Source: Prevotella sp. HUN102 (GTDB lineage: Bacteria > Bacteroidota > Bacteroidia > Bacteroidales > Bacteroidaceae). Taken from it: 64,000 bases of DNA. The position numbers and the translations under genes were made by a program. Positions 53,991-62,137 of this stretch are shown here, in pieces; the stretch's first letter is position 1; each line of letters begins with the position of its first letter. The stretch is taken from NCBI RefSeq assembly GCF_000688375.1, contig NZ_JIAF01000001.1:558001-622000 (forward strand), written 5' to 3'. The notes beneath the pieces are model-generated. The model worked only from the letters and a program-made list of their open reading frames with translations. It ran no database searches and was not told where the DNA came from.

Positions 53991-54100
53991 CCATTCTTCA
54001 TTCTTGCGAAGATTGCATTTCATTCTTCGCAAGAATGCAGGGCAATCTTCGGACAAATGGAATGCAATCTTCGCACATTTGCAAATCGCATTTCCGAAGC
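53991..54100. repeat. Palindromic intergenic repeat, copy 5
   Basis: 14-bp perfect arms CATTCTTGCGAAGA (53999-54012) and complement (54024-54037), followed by GCAATCTTCGGACAAATGGA and TGCAATCTTCGCACATTTGC as a tandem pair of the second unit type. Both unit types seen in copy 3 are present in the same order. Confidence 0.8.
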
Positions 54101-54266
54101 AGGTGTTCAGGGATTGATTGACAGAGTGAGGACGAAACTGAAACCGATAAGCAGAAGGTGTATGGAGAATAATAAAGAACTTCCGTCCGAGACTGCCTGC
54201 TCCTTATCAATACGCATTGAACCGTATATAAACAAGAAAGTGCATCATTGCTGATACACTTCAATG

Positions 54267-54340
54267 CGGTGCGTACGAGACTCGAACTCGTGACCTCCTG
54301 CGTGACAGGCAGGCATTCTAACCAACTGAACTAACGCACC
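54267..54340 (-). tRNA. tRNA-Asp (anticodon GTC), copy 1
   Basis: 74-base cloverleaf on the minus strand: acceptor GGTGCGT/ACGCACC, anticodon stem CCTGC/GCAGG with loop CTGTCAC (anticodon GTC), T-arm ACGAG-TTCGAGT-CTCGT. Confidence 0.95.
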
Positions 54341-54366
54341 TTGGTGCTGATAAAGAATGATAACTG

Positions 54367-54440
54367 CGGTGCGTACGAGACTCGAACTCGTGACCTCCTG
54401 CGTGACAGGCAGGCATTCTAACCAACTGAACTAACGCACC
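54367..54440 (-). tRNA. tRNA-Asp (anticodon GTC), copy 2
   Basis: Identical in all 74 positions to the copy at 54267-54340, with a 26-base spacer. The pair is a recent or gene-converted tandem duplication and is likely cotranscribed. Confidence 0.95.
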
Positions 54441-54527
54441 AAAATGATGGTCGCAAGCTACCATTTCTGTTTAGCGAGTGCAAAGATAGCAATTTTATTT
54501 ATATTGACAAAGAACTGAACCTTTTTT

Positions 54528-55046
54528 TTATAAAAAAAATTGCATAACCACTGCGTCTTTAAATTCTCCCTGCACAAAGAACCAGTCCTTCAACTGGGCT
54601 GTTTCCCTGAAACCAACCGAAGCAAGGCATCTTATGGAGTCTTTATTGTCTGTGTCGATATAGGCATAGACCTGCCGCAGATGGAGCACCTTGCGGGAAT
54701 GGTCCAGTATTTTCGTTATCGCCGACTGTCCGTAGCCTTTGCCGCGGTGTGCCTTCAATATGATTATGCCCAGTTCCGCACGCTGACTCCGTGGGTCGAA
54801 GTTCACTAAGTCGAGTACTCCCACCGTGATTCCGTCAGCATTGTCTATCAGGAGCCGCACCTGTCCGTCCTCGTAGATGTCGTTACGGGACGAGGCAATG
54901 TAGTCTCTCAGCACATACTTGCTGTAAGGAACATTGGAAACTCCGACGTTCCACGCCTCATCATTGTTTTCTATCTGATAAAGAAGCTCCAAATCCTCGG
55001 GTTCCATCGCACGGAGGCGCACCTGTACATTGTCGTTGTCCATCAT
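54528..55046 (-). CDS. GNAT family N-acetyltransferase
   Basis: The ATG at 55046 overlaps the stop of the upstream glycosyltransferase gene as ATGA, so the products are translationally coupled; longer frames upstream are not needed. The 172-residue protein has a GNAT fold of the RimJ/RimL/SpeG type: VQVRLRAMEPEDLELLYQIE at the start, AELGIIILKAHRGKGYGQSA as the acetyl-CoA loop (Q/RxxGxG/A), and LHLRQVYAYIDTDNKDSIRC. It transfers an acetyl group to an amine; SpeG-like polyamine or protein N-terminal targets are possible but not decided by sequence. Confidence 0.85.
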   Translation of the reverse strand: MMDNDNVQVRLRAMEPEDLELLYQIENNDEAWNVGVSNVPYSKYVLRDYIASSRNDIYEDGQVRLLIDNADGITVGVLDLVNFDPRSQRAELGIIILKAHRGKGYGQSAITKILDHSRKVLHLRQVYAYIDTDNKDSIRCLASVGFRETAQLKDWFFVQGEFKDAVVMQFFL

Positions 55047-56239
55047 CTCAGCACTTCTTTTGGTGTAATGATGCAACCCGTTCGGGCACTATACGTGCCT
55101 ATCAGCACGTTGTGTTTGGGCGACTGGGAGAAGAACTCCAGTATCTGTTCGTATGAGAATGTTTCGGCATCATACACTATATAGTTCAGCCGCTTGGGGG
55201 CTATGATGTGTTCGAGCGTCCGGTGGCCTGCCGCTTTCAGCCTGTCGTCGGCAATAAGGAACTCGGAAGACAGTCCACGCCTGTCGGAAATCCGTCTGCA
55301 ATCGTCTATTGCCGACCGACTGCCTATGAAAACATAGTTTGGAAAAGCCTCTCTGGATATTCTGACGAATCCCAGGGAACGGCTGGTTTTGTCGTAAAGC
55401 ATCTGCATCAGGGAGACAAACGCCTTCAGATAGATGGCCAACTTGATAGGAATGCTGAGCAAAAGCGACATACCACTGTAATGCTTACGGAAGAATATCA
55501 GCATCGCATCGTAGAAAACGTGTACGTATCGGAAGCTCGACTTCTTGGTGCTTTCGCCTTTGTAATGCAGAATCGCAGCCGGGATATACCAGTTTTGGTA
55601 TCCTCCTTTAAGAATCCTGTAACTCAAATCCACGTCTTCGCCATACATAAAGAAGTCTTCGTCGAGCAGTCCCACCTTGTCCAACGCCGAACGGCGCAGC
55701 ATAAAATAGGCTCCGCTGATTACTTCTATGCGTCCCGGCTCGTCCCACGAAAGGTTGCCCATATAATAATGTCCGAACTTGGGATGATTGGGGAAATGCT
55801 TACACAGACCTATCATCTTGTAGAAAGCCACCTTCGGAGAGGGAAGTCCGCGCCGGCTTTCCATCGCCTTGCTCCCGTCGGCGTTCAGCATACGCAGCCC
55901 CAATGCGCCGGCTTCGGGATGGGAATCCATAAACTGCAGGGACTTTACAATGGTTGATTCTGCCACCAACGTATCGGGATTCAGCAGCAGCACGTATTCG
56001 CCCCTGCATTGTCTGATGGCGAGATTGTTGGCACGCGAGAATCCGAGATTATGGAGCGACGAAATGCACCTAACGTCGGGAAAACGCTGTTGGATATGTT
56101 CCACGGATTCGTCCTTGGAATGGTTGTCCACGACGATGATTTCGGCATCAACGCCCTCTATTGCGCGCTTCACGCTCAGTATGCACTGCTCGAGAAAGAA
56201 CTTTACGTTGTAGCTTACGATGATAACACTCAGTTTCAT
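55043..56239 (-). CDS. Family 2 glycosyltransferase
   Basis: The start at 56239 (MKLSVIIVSYNVKFFLEQCI) is the canonical GT2 N-terminus; an open frame extends further upstream into the neighbouring gene but is not used. The 398-residue protein has an IIVVDNHSKDES nucleotide-binding strand, LNLGFSRANN-like HNLGFSRANN, the catalytic DXD-type LLLNPDTLV and FMYGEDVDLSYRI. It resembles rhamnosyltransferase-type enzymes that extend surface polysaccharide from nucleotide-sugars at the cytoplasmic face. A ~100-residue C-terminal extension is unlike the GT2 core. It is cotranscribed with recR, a small membrane protein and the acetyltransferase. Confidence 0.88.
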   Translation of the reverse strand: MKLSVIIVSYNVKFFLEQCILSVKRAIEGVDAEIIVVDNHSKDESVEHIQQRFPDVRCISSLHNLGFSRANNLAIRQCRGEYVLLLNPDTLVAESTIVKSLQFMDSHPEAGALGLRMLNADGSKAMESRRGLPSPKVAFYKMIGLCKHFPNHPKFGHYYMGNLSWDEPGRIEVISGAYFMLRRSALDKVGLLDEDFFMYGEDVDLSYRILKGGYQNWYIPAAILHYKGESTKKSSFRYVHVFYDAMLIFFRKHYSGMSLLLSIPIKLAIYLKAFVSLMQMLYDKTSRSLGFVRISREAFPNYVFIGSRSAIDDCRRISDRRGLSSEFLIADDRLKAAGHRTLEHIIAPKRLNYIVYDAETFSYEQILEFFSQSPKHNVLIGTYSARTGCIITPKEVLR

Positions 56240-56249
56240 AACTCCTTGA

Positions 56250-56717
56250 TCAAGCTGTTTTGTTGTTATCACCCGCACCCGTTCTCCCGTTTTCTCCGAA
56301 TGAAGTTTCGCGTTTGCACCGGTCTTCCGAAGGATATACAAAATAGAGAGCAAGGAAAAGCACCACGGCAAGATAGAAGAATCCTACTTCCGAACCGTAA
56401 AGATAATAGAAAAGAATGTTCAGCACCAACGGAACGCAGAGCATCAGCATCCTTACCGAAGCCCAAAGGATATATATTCCCTCAGACCGTGCGCCCACAA
56501 CGGATTTCTTCACGATGCCGTTGCGCAGCAGATAAAGCCCGGTGGGAATCACGAAGAGCGTTGTAAGCTGCATAGCCATCTGAACATAATAGAGCGAACC
56601 GTGCCCCGACAGGCTGCCGGGCATCAGCAAACCGAATTCGAATGCTATCACAATGAGCAGCGTCAATAAGATTGCCGCTGCCAGTTCTCCTAAAAGTATT
56701 TTCCTACTTTTATTCAT
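56250..56717 (-). CDS. Conserved membrane protein of unknown function
   Basis: A 155-residue protein with about four membrane helices (ELAAAILLTLLIVIAFEFGLL; MQLTTLFVIPTGLYLL; MLMLCVPLVLNILFYYLYG; FFYLAVVLFLALYFVYP) and a charged C-terminal tail (SEDRCKRETSFGENGRTGAG). No family of known function is recognised. It starts 12 bases after recR ends and stops 10 bases before the glycosyltransferase start, so it belongs to the same operon; a link to envelope synthesis is inferred from that alone. Confidence 0.7.
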   Translation of the reverse strand: MNKSRKILLGELAAAILLTLLIVIAFEFGLLMPGSLSGHGSLYYVQMAMQLTTLFVIPTGLYLLRNGIVKKSVVGARSEGIYILWASVRMLMLCVPLVLNILFYYLYGSEVGFFYLAVVLFLALYFVYPSEDRCKRETSFGENGRTGAGDNNKTA

Positions 56718-56729
56718 TTTTTTTTGCCA

Positions 56730-57338
56730 TCAAGTGTCAAGCGTCGTGCGGTTGAGGATGCTTCTGCCCAGCGTTATCTCATCGGTGTACTCCAATTCGT
56801 CGCCGACGGAAATACCTCTTGCAATAACCGACAGTTTCACCTGCGTATCCTTGAGCTTGCGCGATATATAAAAATTAGTGGTGTCGCCCTCCATCGTGCT
56901 GGCCAGAGCCAATATCACTTCCCGGACGTCATTAGTCTTAACGCGTTCCACCAACGAATCGATCTCCAAATCATTGGGACCAATCCCGTCAATCGGCGAG
57001 ATAATGCCCCCGAGGACGTGGTAAAGCCCGTTGAACTGCTGGGTGTTCTCGATTGCAAGCACGTCCTGAATATTCTCCACGACACAAATCAGCGACGCAT
57101 CGCGCCGTTCGTTGGAACAGATGGAACACACATCGGTGTCTGAAATGTTATGACACACCTTGCAATACTTCACGTCGTGGCGCAGCCGCGAAATGGAATC
57201 CACGAAAGCCTCCACGTCGTCGGTCGTGTCTCTCAGTATATGAAGTGCAAACCTGAGAGCCGTTTTCCTGCCTACTCCGGGCAAGCGCGTGAGTTCATCA
57301 ACTGCCTTTTCGAGCAACTGCGACGGATATTGCTGCAT
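56730..57338 (-). CDS. recR: Recombination protein RecR
   Basis: A 202-residue protein of normal RecR length. It begins with the helix-hairpin-helix segment [20 protein letters not shown], then a four-cysteine zinc finger ([16 protein letters not shown]) and a Toprim domain with [15 protein letters not shown] and the [17 protein letters not shown] region. RecR works with RecF and RecO to load RecA at gapped DNA. It lies 16 bases after an outer-membrane protein gene and is followed by membrane-protein and glycosyltransferase genes in one operon; the partners are unrelated in function. Confidence 0.96.
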   Translation of the reverse strand: MQQYPSQLLEKAVDELTRLPGVGRKTALRFALHILRDTTDDVEAFVDSISRLRHDVKYCKVCHNISDTDVCSICSNERRDASLICVVENIQDVLAIENTQQFNGLYHVLGGIISPIDGIGPNDLEIDSLVERVKTNDVREVILALASTMEGDTTNFYISRKLKDTQVKLSVIARGISVGDELEYTDEITLGRSILNRTTLDT

Positions 57339-57354
57339 ATTTTATCGAACGGTA

Positions 57355-57849
57355 TTAATCGTCGAAGAGATAAACGCCCACACCTATCTTGAATCCGATG
57401 GTGGAATAGTCGGAATCGTTGAACGAATGGTCGTAGTAGACAGCCGGCTCTACCGTTACCGAACGGTTGATGAAGAATGCGTAGCCCACTTCCGCGCCGG
57501 GCATAACGTCGTTGTAGTTGTGGTTGGCGTGGATGAACTTGGCATTTGCGCCGAGATACAAGCCGTTCTGCGTGATGTAGTAGCGTGCGCCGGCACCGGC
57601 CATAATGTGGTCGGCCACAGCTTCCGAGCCGTTATGGTTTGCGCTCAGCATTCCGAGCACCATTATGTCGTCCCACAGGAAATAACCACCCTTTGCTTCC
57701 AAGCCGAAGTTGAATCCGTCGCGGCCGTTATAGTGCAGGTCAAGTCCCGTAAGAGACGCTCCCACATAGCCTTTACCCTCCTGAAACTGCGCATTTGCAG
57801 TCAGAACCATCATTAAAGCTGTTACCAGCATTGCCAATTTCTTAGTCAT
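57355..57849 (-). CDS. Small outer-membrane beta-barrel protein
   Basis: A 164-residue protein with signal peptide MTKKLAMLVTALMMVLTANA|Q and eight or so amphipathic strands (KGYVGASLTGLDLHYNGRDG; GFNFGLEAKGGYFLWDDIMV; AGAGARYYITQNGLYLGANA). It ends YSTIGFKIGVGVYLFDD. This pattern fits the OmpX/OmpA-N-like eight-stranded barrels common in Bacteroidetes. The function is unknown. It is the first gene of the operon leading into recR and has a promoter about 145 bases upstream. Confidence 0.78.
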   Translation of the reverse strand: MTKKLAMLVTALMMVLTANAQFQEGKGYVGASLTGLDLHYNGRDGFNFGLEAKGGYFLWDDIMVLGMLSANHNGSEAVADHIMAGAGARYYITQNGLYLGANAKFIHANHNYNDVMPGAEVGYAFFINRSVTVEPAVYYDHSFNDSDYSTIGFKIGVGVYLFDD

Positions 57850-57992
57850 ACGTTATAATTTTTGATGTTAATATTCCAACACGTATAAAGTATTCTATTT
57901 ATAAGAGTATAACGAAAACAAACGCTGAATAGTATTTTGAAACGAATCAAAACGACAGATTGAAATGTTATAATTAATCTTATAATCCAAGA

Positions 57993-58022
57993 CAAAGGTA
58001 GTGCAAATATTTGGATTACAAA
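57993..58022 (-). promoter_or_regulatory. Promoter of the OMP-recR operon (divergent)
   Basis: The minus strand reads TTTG (58019-58022), an 18-base spacer and TACCTTTG (57993-58000). It overlaps the divergent GHL10 promoter. Confidence 0.55.
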
Positions 58023-58040
58023 AATTATTACCTATCTTTG
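58010..58040 (+). promoter_or_regulatory. Promoter of the GHL10 gene (divergent)
   Basis: TTTG (58010-58013), exactly 19 bases, TATCTTTG (58033-58040), a full consensus match. It interleaves with the leftward promoter at 57993-58022, so the two should compete. Confidence 0.7.
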
Positions 58041-58096
58041 TAACGCAATCGCTCAGGCTAACTGCCTGTCAAACATATATGTACAAAGAAAAAACG

Positions 58097-59803
58097 ATGA
58101 AGAAAATATTCTGTGCAGCCATCATAAGCTGTCTGGCTCTCAACGCATTTGCCCAATACGGCTACAACGCAGTTCCATTCAATATAAACGGCACGCCGAA
58201 GAATGAGATAAGGGCAGTATGGCTCACCACGCTTGCCAATCTCGACTGGCCAAAGACCCACGCAACATCAGAATACACCATAGAACAGCAGAAGCGCGAA
58301 CTTACCGACATTCTCGATAAATACGCAGCAGCCAACATAAACACCGTGCTGCTCCAGACACGTGTGCGTGCCGCAACCATCTATCCTTCGTCCATCGAGC
58401 CTTGGGACCAGTGCATTACCGGACAGGAAGGCGGCAATCCCGGATTCGGCTACGACCCTTTGAAGTTCGCAGTCGATGAATGCCACAAGAGAGGTATGGA
58501 ACTCCACGCGTGGATAGCTGCCATACCCGTCGGCGCATCGAAATCATTGGGATGCAGAATGCTGAAACAGAAAGGATTCAGCATAAGAAGCTACTCAACA
58601 GGCTCTTACGTGAACCCTGCCGACCCGAAGATAGCCGACTATCTCGCCGAAATCTGCGGAGAAATCACACGAAACTACGATGTAGACGGCATCAATCTTG
58701 ACTACATACGATATCCGGACGGATGGCCGAAGCCGAGCAACAGAGACGGAGATACGCCCGACGACAGAAGATACAACATAACAAAGATTGTCAAAGCCAT
58801 TCACGACAAAGTGAAAAGCATCAAGCCGTGGATAAAGATTTCCTGTTCGCCAATCGGCAAGCATTCCGACCTGAGCCGATACTCCTCAAAGAACTACAAC
58901 GCAAGGGAGCGTGTATCGCAAGACGCACAACTGTGGCTCGAGAAAGGATATATGGACCAACTCTACCCGATGCAGTATTTCAGGGGCGACAACTACTATC
59001 CCTTCTGCGCCGACTGGATGGAAAATTCAGACGGAAAGGACGTTGTTACCGGTCTCGGCACTTACTTTCTCGACCCTCGTGAAGGCAACTGGACGCTCGG
59101 CGAACTGAAAAGACAGATGCACGTGAGCCGTTCGCTCGGAATGGGGCACGCCCATTTCTGTTCCAGATTCCTTACCGAGAACCTCCAAGGGGTCTACAAC
59201 TTCGAGAAGGAATTCAATTCAAACCTCGCCCTTCCTCCCGCAATGACGTGGATGGGAAAGCGAAAGCCCGCAACGCCCACCTACGACAAGCGGCTGAACG
59301 ACCTGAAAACCATCGGCAGCGACAACAGGGTTTCGCTCTCGTGGTCGGGAAATTCTCCTTATTATAATATATACGCAAGCTACAACTACCCCGTAGACAT
59401 CAGCGATTCACGCAATCTTGTCTTCGCCCGATTCAGCGGCAACAGCCTTTCCTTTACCGAAAAGGGACACCACGACCTGCATTTTGCCGTTACATCAATG
59501 GACAGATTCGGCAACGAAAGCTCTGCGCTGCAAGAGTACAAGGCGAGCTACGAAGAATTTGAAAGCCATTTCATCGAGAACGACGGCAAAACGCTCCACC
59601 TTTCAAAGCAGGCACAGCGCATAGACATCGACTACTTTGAAATCAAATCCCTGTCGGGCAACACCATCAGACGCATCTATCCAGTCGCAAAGCGAATGCA
59701 GGTCGATATTTCTCTCCTCCCCAATGGTGTCTACACCGTTTACGGGCACTCCAAGAAAAAGGACATCAGCCACCGCCTGGGCTATTTCATCATCAAAAGA
59801 TAG
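58097..59803 (+). CDS. Secreted glycoside hydrolase-like protein, GHL10 (DUF187) family
   Basis: The start at 58097 is chosen because it gives the signal peptide MKKIFCAAIISCLALNAFA|Q; upstream codons lie in the promoter and leader. The 568-residue protein has a GHL10 TIM-barrel (about residues 30-390): EIRAVWLTTLANLDWP, ANINTVLLQTRVRAATIYPS, CHKRGMELHAWIAAIPVG, YDVDGINLDYIRYPDG and the late YMDQLYPMQYF. The acidic residues in DGINLDYIRYP are likely catalytic. A beta-sandwich of fibronectin type III type and a terminal tail (GNTIRRIYPVAKRM, SLLPNGVYTVYGHSKKKD) follow. The family is thought to attack glycans or peptidoglycan. It is monocistronic. Confidence 0.88.
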   Translation: MKKIFCAAIISCLALNAFAQYGYNAVPFNINGTPKNEIRAVWLTTLANLDWPKTHATSEYTIEQQKRELTDILDKYAAANINTVLLQTRVRAATIYPSSIEPWDQCITGQEGGNPGFGYDPLKFAVDECHKRGMELHAWIAAIPVGASKSLGCRMLKQKGFSIRSYSTGSYVNPADPKIADYLAEICGEITRNYDVDGINLDYIRYPDGWPKPSNRDGDTPDDRRYNITKIVKAIHDKVKSIKPWIKISCSPIGKHSDLSRYSSKNYNARERVSQDAQLWLEKGYMDQLYPMQYFRGDNYYPFCADWMENSDGKDVVTGLGTYFLDPREGNWTLGELKRQMHVSRSLGMGHAHFCSRFLTENLQGVYNFEKEFNSNLALPPAMTWMGKRKPATPTYDKRLNDLKTIGSDNRVSLSWSGNSPYYNIYASYNYPVDISDSRNLVFARFSGNSLSFTEKGHHDLHFAVTSMDRFGNESSALQEYKASYEEFESHFIENDGKTLHLSKQAQRIDIDYFEIKSLSGNTIRRIYPVAKRMQVDISLLPNGVYTVYGHSKKKDISHRLGYFIIKR

Positions 59804-59924
59804 TGCGTGAGGGAGGAATGAACGCCCAAAATGAGAAATCACACATACAGTCTGTTATCATCATCTGATGATGACGGACTACATAATACTCCCAAAGAAA
59901 TACATCCTATAAGTACCTGAAAAT

Positions 59925-60020
59925 CAATGGGTAAAACGTTGATTTCCAAACGTGCGAAGAATGCAGTGCAATCTTCGCACGTTTGCATTGCATTTTTGCG
60001 AAGATTACAAGGCATTCTTC
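59925..60020. repeat. Palindromic intergenic repeat, copy 6
   Basis: 14-bp perfect arms CAAACGTGCGAAGA (59947-59960) and complement (59972-59985), then TGCGAAGATTACAAGGCATTC-like units with mixed spacing. The sequence to the left, read in reverse complement, continues CTTCGCACGTTTG...ATTGATTTTCA, matching the right flank of copy 3 (ATTGATTTTCA near 40240). Confidence 0.8.
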
Positions 60021-60287
60021 GGTCAGTTGCAAAGCTTATCAACCTTCGAGATAACTCCAAGTTTATTTTTGCTTTTGCTTCTCACTTATTTTACAGAACC
60101 ACAGGCTTTTCCCTTCGGTATTTGACAGCCTGAATCTATTGCGTTTTTGTAAATTTGGCTCGAAATCGGATTGCAAATCTGTTCTAAATTGCATTCCACA
60201 CAGGAGAAAGAGAATGGTTGTGGAATGAAAGTGTCCGACAAAGCGCAAAAAACAGTCAAAAGATTGCATATAAATAAAATCTTTTCT

Positions 60288-60295
60288 TACCTTTG
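60288..60295 (+). promoter_or_regulatory. Promoter of the acidic-protein / plug-protein operon
   Basis: TACCTTTG, with TTG at 60264-60266 (21-base spacer), 30 bases upstream of the ATG at 60326. Confidence 0.55.
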
Positions 60296-60325
60296 TCTAC
60301 ACATTCTTTCCAAAACTCTTAAACT

Positions 60326-60763
60326 ATGGAAGTTATTGAACAAACACAGCAGCAAGTGGAGCGATTTCTAAGAAAAGTGGCTCAGAAGTTTCCTAATTCA
60401 GAAGAAACGGACCTTATGACCGATATTCATCTGAGGGTTTCGCAGGACAGCGGCGACCTAATGGCATTCGATGATGACGGAACGGAAATTACCCGCTGCG
60501 TTGTGGACGAATGGATTGAAAACAAAAACGACAACTTCAACGAGCTTGTTACGGCCTTTCTTCGTCAGGATATGATTCGGCTGAAGGACGTTGTGGACAA
60601 TCTCGGCATTATGAAGCCTTACAGCTTCGTTTTGGAAGACGAGGAGGGAGAGAACATTGCCGAACTCTACCTTGCCGACGACGACACCATCATCATAAGC
60701 GACGAGCTGCTTCCCGGCTTGGATGAAGAGCTGGACGACTTTCTGAAACACCTAATCGACTAA
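60326..60763 (+). CDS. Conserved acidic protein of unknown function
   Basis: A 145-residue cytoplasmic-type protein with no signal peptide or membrane helix. The N-terminus is helical (EVIEQTQQQVERFLRKVAQK), followed by a beta-rich middle (HLRVSQDSGDLMAFDDDGTE, EDEEGENIAELYLADDDTII) and a strongly acidic C-terminus (LLPGLDEELDDFLKHLID). It is not recognised beyond being a likely Bacteroidetes-specific family. It starts the operon with the T9SS plug protein, 5 bases apart, which suggests a shared expression but not necessarily function. Confidence 0.75.
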   Translation: MEVIEQTQQQVERFLRKVAQKFPNSEETDLMTDIHLRVSQDSGDLMAFDDDGTEITRCVVDEWIENKNDNFNELVTAFLRQDMIRLKDVVDNLGIMKPYSFVLEDEEGENIAELYLADDDTIIISDELLPGLDEELDDFLKHLID

Positions 60764-60768
60764 CGCCG

Positions 60769-62019
60769 ATGACAAGAAAAAGCCTTGTCCTTGCATTACT
60801 GCTGCTACTGGCCAACGTAGTTTCCGCACAGCAACACCAGATTTACAGCGACAATATTAAGTCGTTGCAGGTGGTTGCAAACGGCGATTGGCTTTCGATG
60901 CCCGTAATGGAACTTGGCAACGGCTCTGTAACCATCGATTTCGACGACATCACGCACGAATACCATCGCTACACCTACGCCATTGAGCACTGCGAAGCCA
61001 ACTGGACGCCGTCGGCGCAGCTTTTTGAAAGCGACTATCTGCTCGGTTTTTCAAGAGACAACACCATCGACGATATTCAGGAGTCCACGCTCACAAACAC
61101 GATTTACACGCACTATCGCATCAGCATTCCCAATGAGAAATGCAGTCCGAAGATATCGGGGAACTACATACTGACGGTATATGACAATGAAAATCAGCCT
61201 GTGCTGAGTGCCTGTTTTATGGTAACCGAACCTAAATTTCAGGCTATGGGCGTAGGGCTTTCCGTAACCACAAACACGGATGCCACCATCAACAACGCCC
61301 ATCAGCAGGTGGAAATGGAACTGAACTACGGCAACTACAACGTTTCCAATCCTCAAACGCAGATAAAGACCGTGGTGCTGCAAAACAGAAGATGGGACAA
61401 CGCACGGTGGAATGCCAAGCCGCAGTACGTGATGAGCGACGGGCTGAAGTGGAGCCACAATCAGAATTATATCTTCTGGGCGGGCAATGAGTACCGGAAG
61501 TTCGAGATTCTCTCTACCGACGTGGCATCAATGGGCATCGACCATATCAGTTGGGACGGCAGGGAGTTCCACGCCTACCCTTTCATTGCCACTCCCCGAC
61601 CCAACTATCTCTACGACGAAGATGCCGACGGTGCCTTCGTTATTCGCAATTCGGACAACGTCAGGAATGCTTCCGAAAGCGACTATATGCACGTTCACTT
61701 CCAGTTGGACCTCCCACGGATGAAAGACGGAGAGATATTCGTGAATGGCGATTGGACCAACGGCAGCTTCTCCGAGGAATACAAGATGGAATATGACGAG
61801 GCGTCGAAGCTCTATCAGCTCACGATACCGCTGAAACTGGGCTATTACAGCTATCAGTATCTGCTGCGCGACCAGTATGGACAAATACAGCCGCTGCCTT
61901 CCGAGGGCAGTTTCTATCAGACAGAGAACAGCTATCAGGCATTGGTCTACTATCGGGAACAAGGCGGCAGGACGGACAGACTGGTGGGATACAGTTCCGT
62001 CAAGTTTCTGCCGAGATAA
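60769..62019 (+). CDS. Type IX secretion system plug protein (DUF5103)
   Basis: A 416-residue protein with signal peptide MTRKSLVLALLLLLANVVSA|Q. The N-terminal beta-sandwich (IYSDNIKSLQVVANGDWLSM, HEYHRYTYAIEHCEANWTPS, SDYLLGFSRDNTIDDIQEST) and the C-terminal region (FVNGDWTNGSFSEEYKMEYD, YYSYQYLLRDQYGQIQPLPS) match the DUF5103 family. That family includes Plug, the protein that seals the SprA pore of the type IX secretion translocon at the outer membrane. It supports the reading of C-terminal tails on exported proteins in this window as T9SS-type sorting signals. The rest of the system is not in the window. Confidence 0.85.
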   Translation: MTRKSLVLALLLLLANVVSAQQHQIYSDNIKSLQVVANGDWLSMPVMELGNGSVTIDFDDITHEYHRYTYAIEHCEANWTPSAQLFESDYLLGFSRDNTIDDIQESTLTNTIYTHYRISIPNEKCSPKISGNYILTVYDNENQPVLSACFMVTEPKFQAMGVGLSVTTNTDATINNAHQQVEMELNYGNYNVSNPQTQIKTVVLQNRRWDNARWNAKPQYVMSDGLKWSHNQNYIFWAGNEYRKFEILSTDVASMGIDHISWDGREFHAYPFIATPRPNYLYDEDADGAFVIRNSDNVRNASESDYMHVHFQLDLPRMKDGEIFVNGDWTNGSFSEEYKMEYDEASKLYQLTIPLKLGYYSYQYLLRDQYGQIQPLPSEGSFYQTENSYQALVYYREQGGRTDRLVGYSSVKFLPR

Positions 62020-62103
62020 AAAATCAAATCTGATTTGATTGGAAACACAAGTTTTCCGAGCAATTTTTAGAACTTTCAATGACAGAAATTACATTATTAT
62101 TTG

Positions 62104-62111
62104 TAATTTTG
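62104..62111 (+). promoter_or_regulatory. -7 element for the 5'-nucleotidase gene
   Basis: TAATTTTG, a TAnnTTTG match, followed by TAGC, 26 bases upstream of the ATG at 62138. Confidence 0.45.
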
Positions 62112-62137
62112 TAGCTTATTATAGTTATAATATTTTT

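Larger units (their letters stand above)
53523..54266. other. Gap between the BspA-like gene and the tRNA-Asp pair
   Basis: About 740 AT-rich bases with no gene. The BspA-like promoter lies near 53680 and the palindromic repeat copy 5 at 53991-54100. Confidence 0.6.
59804..60325. other. Gap between the GHL10 gene and the acidic-protein gene
   Basis: About 520 bases without a gene. It holds the palindromic repeat copy 6 with extended homology to copy 3, and the promoter of the next operon at its right end. Confidence 0.6.
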
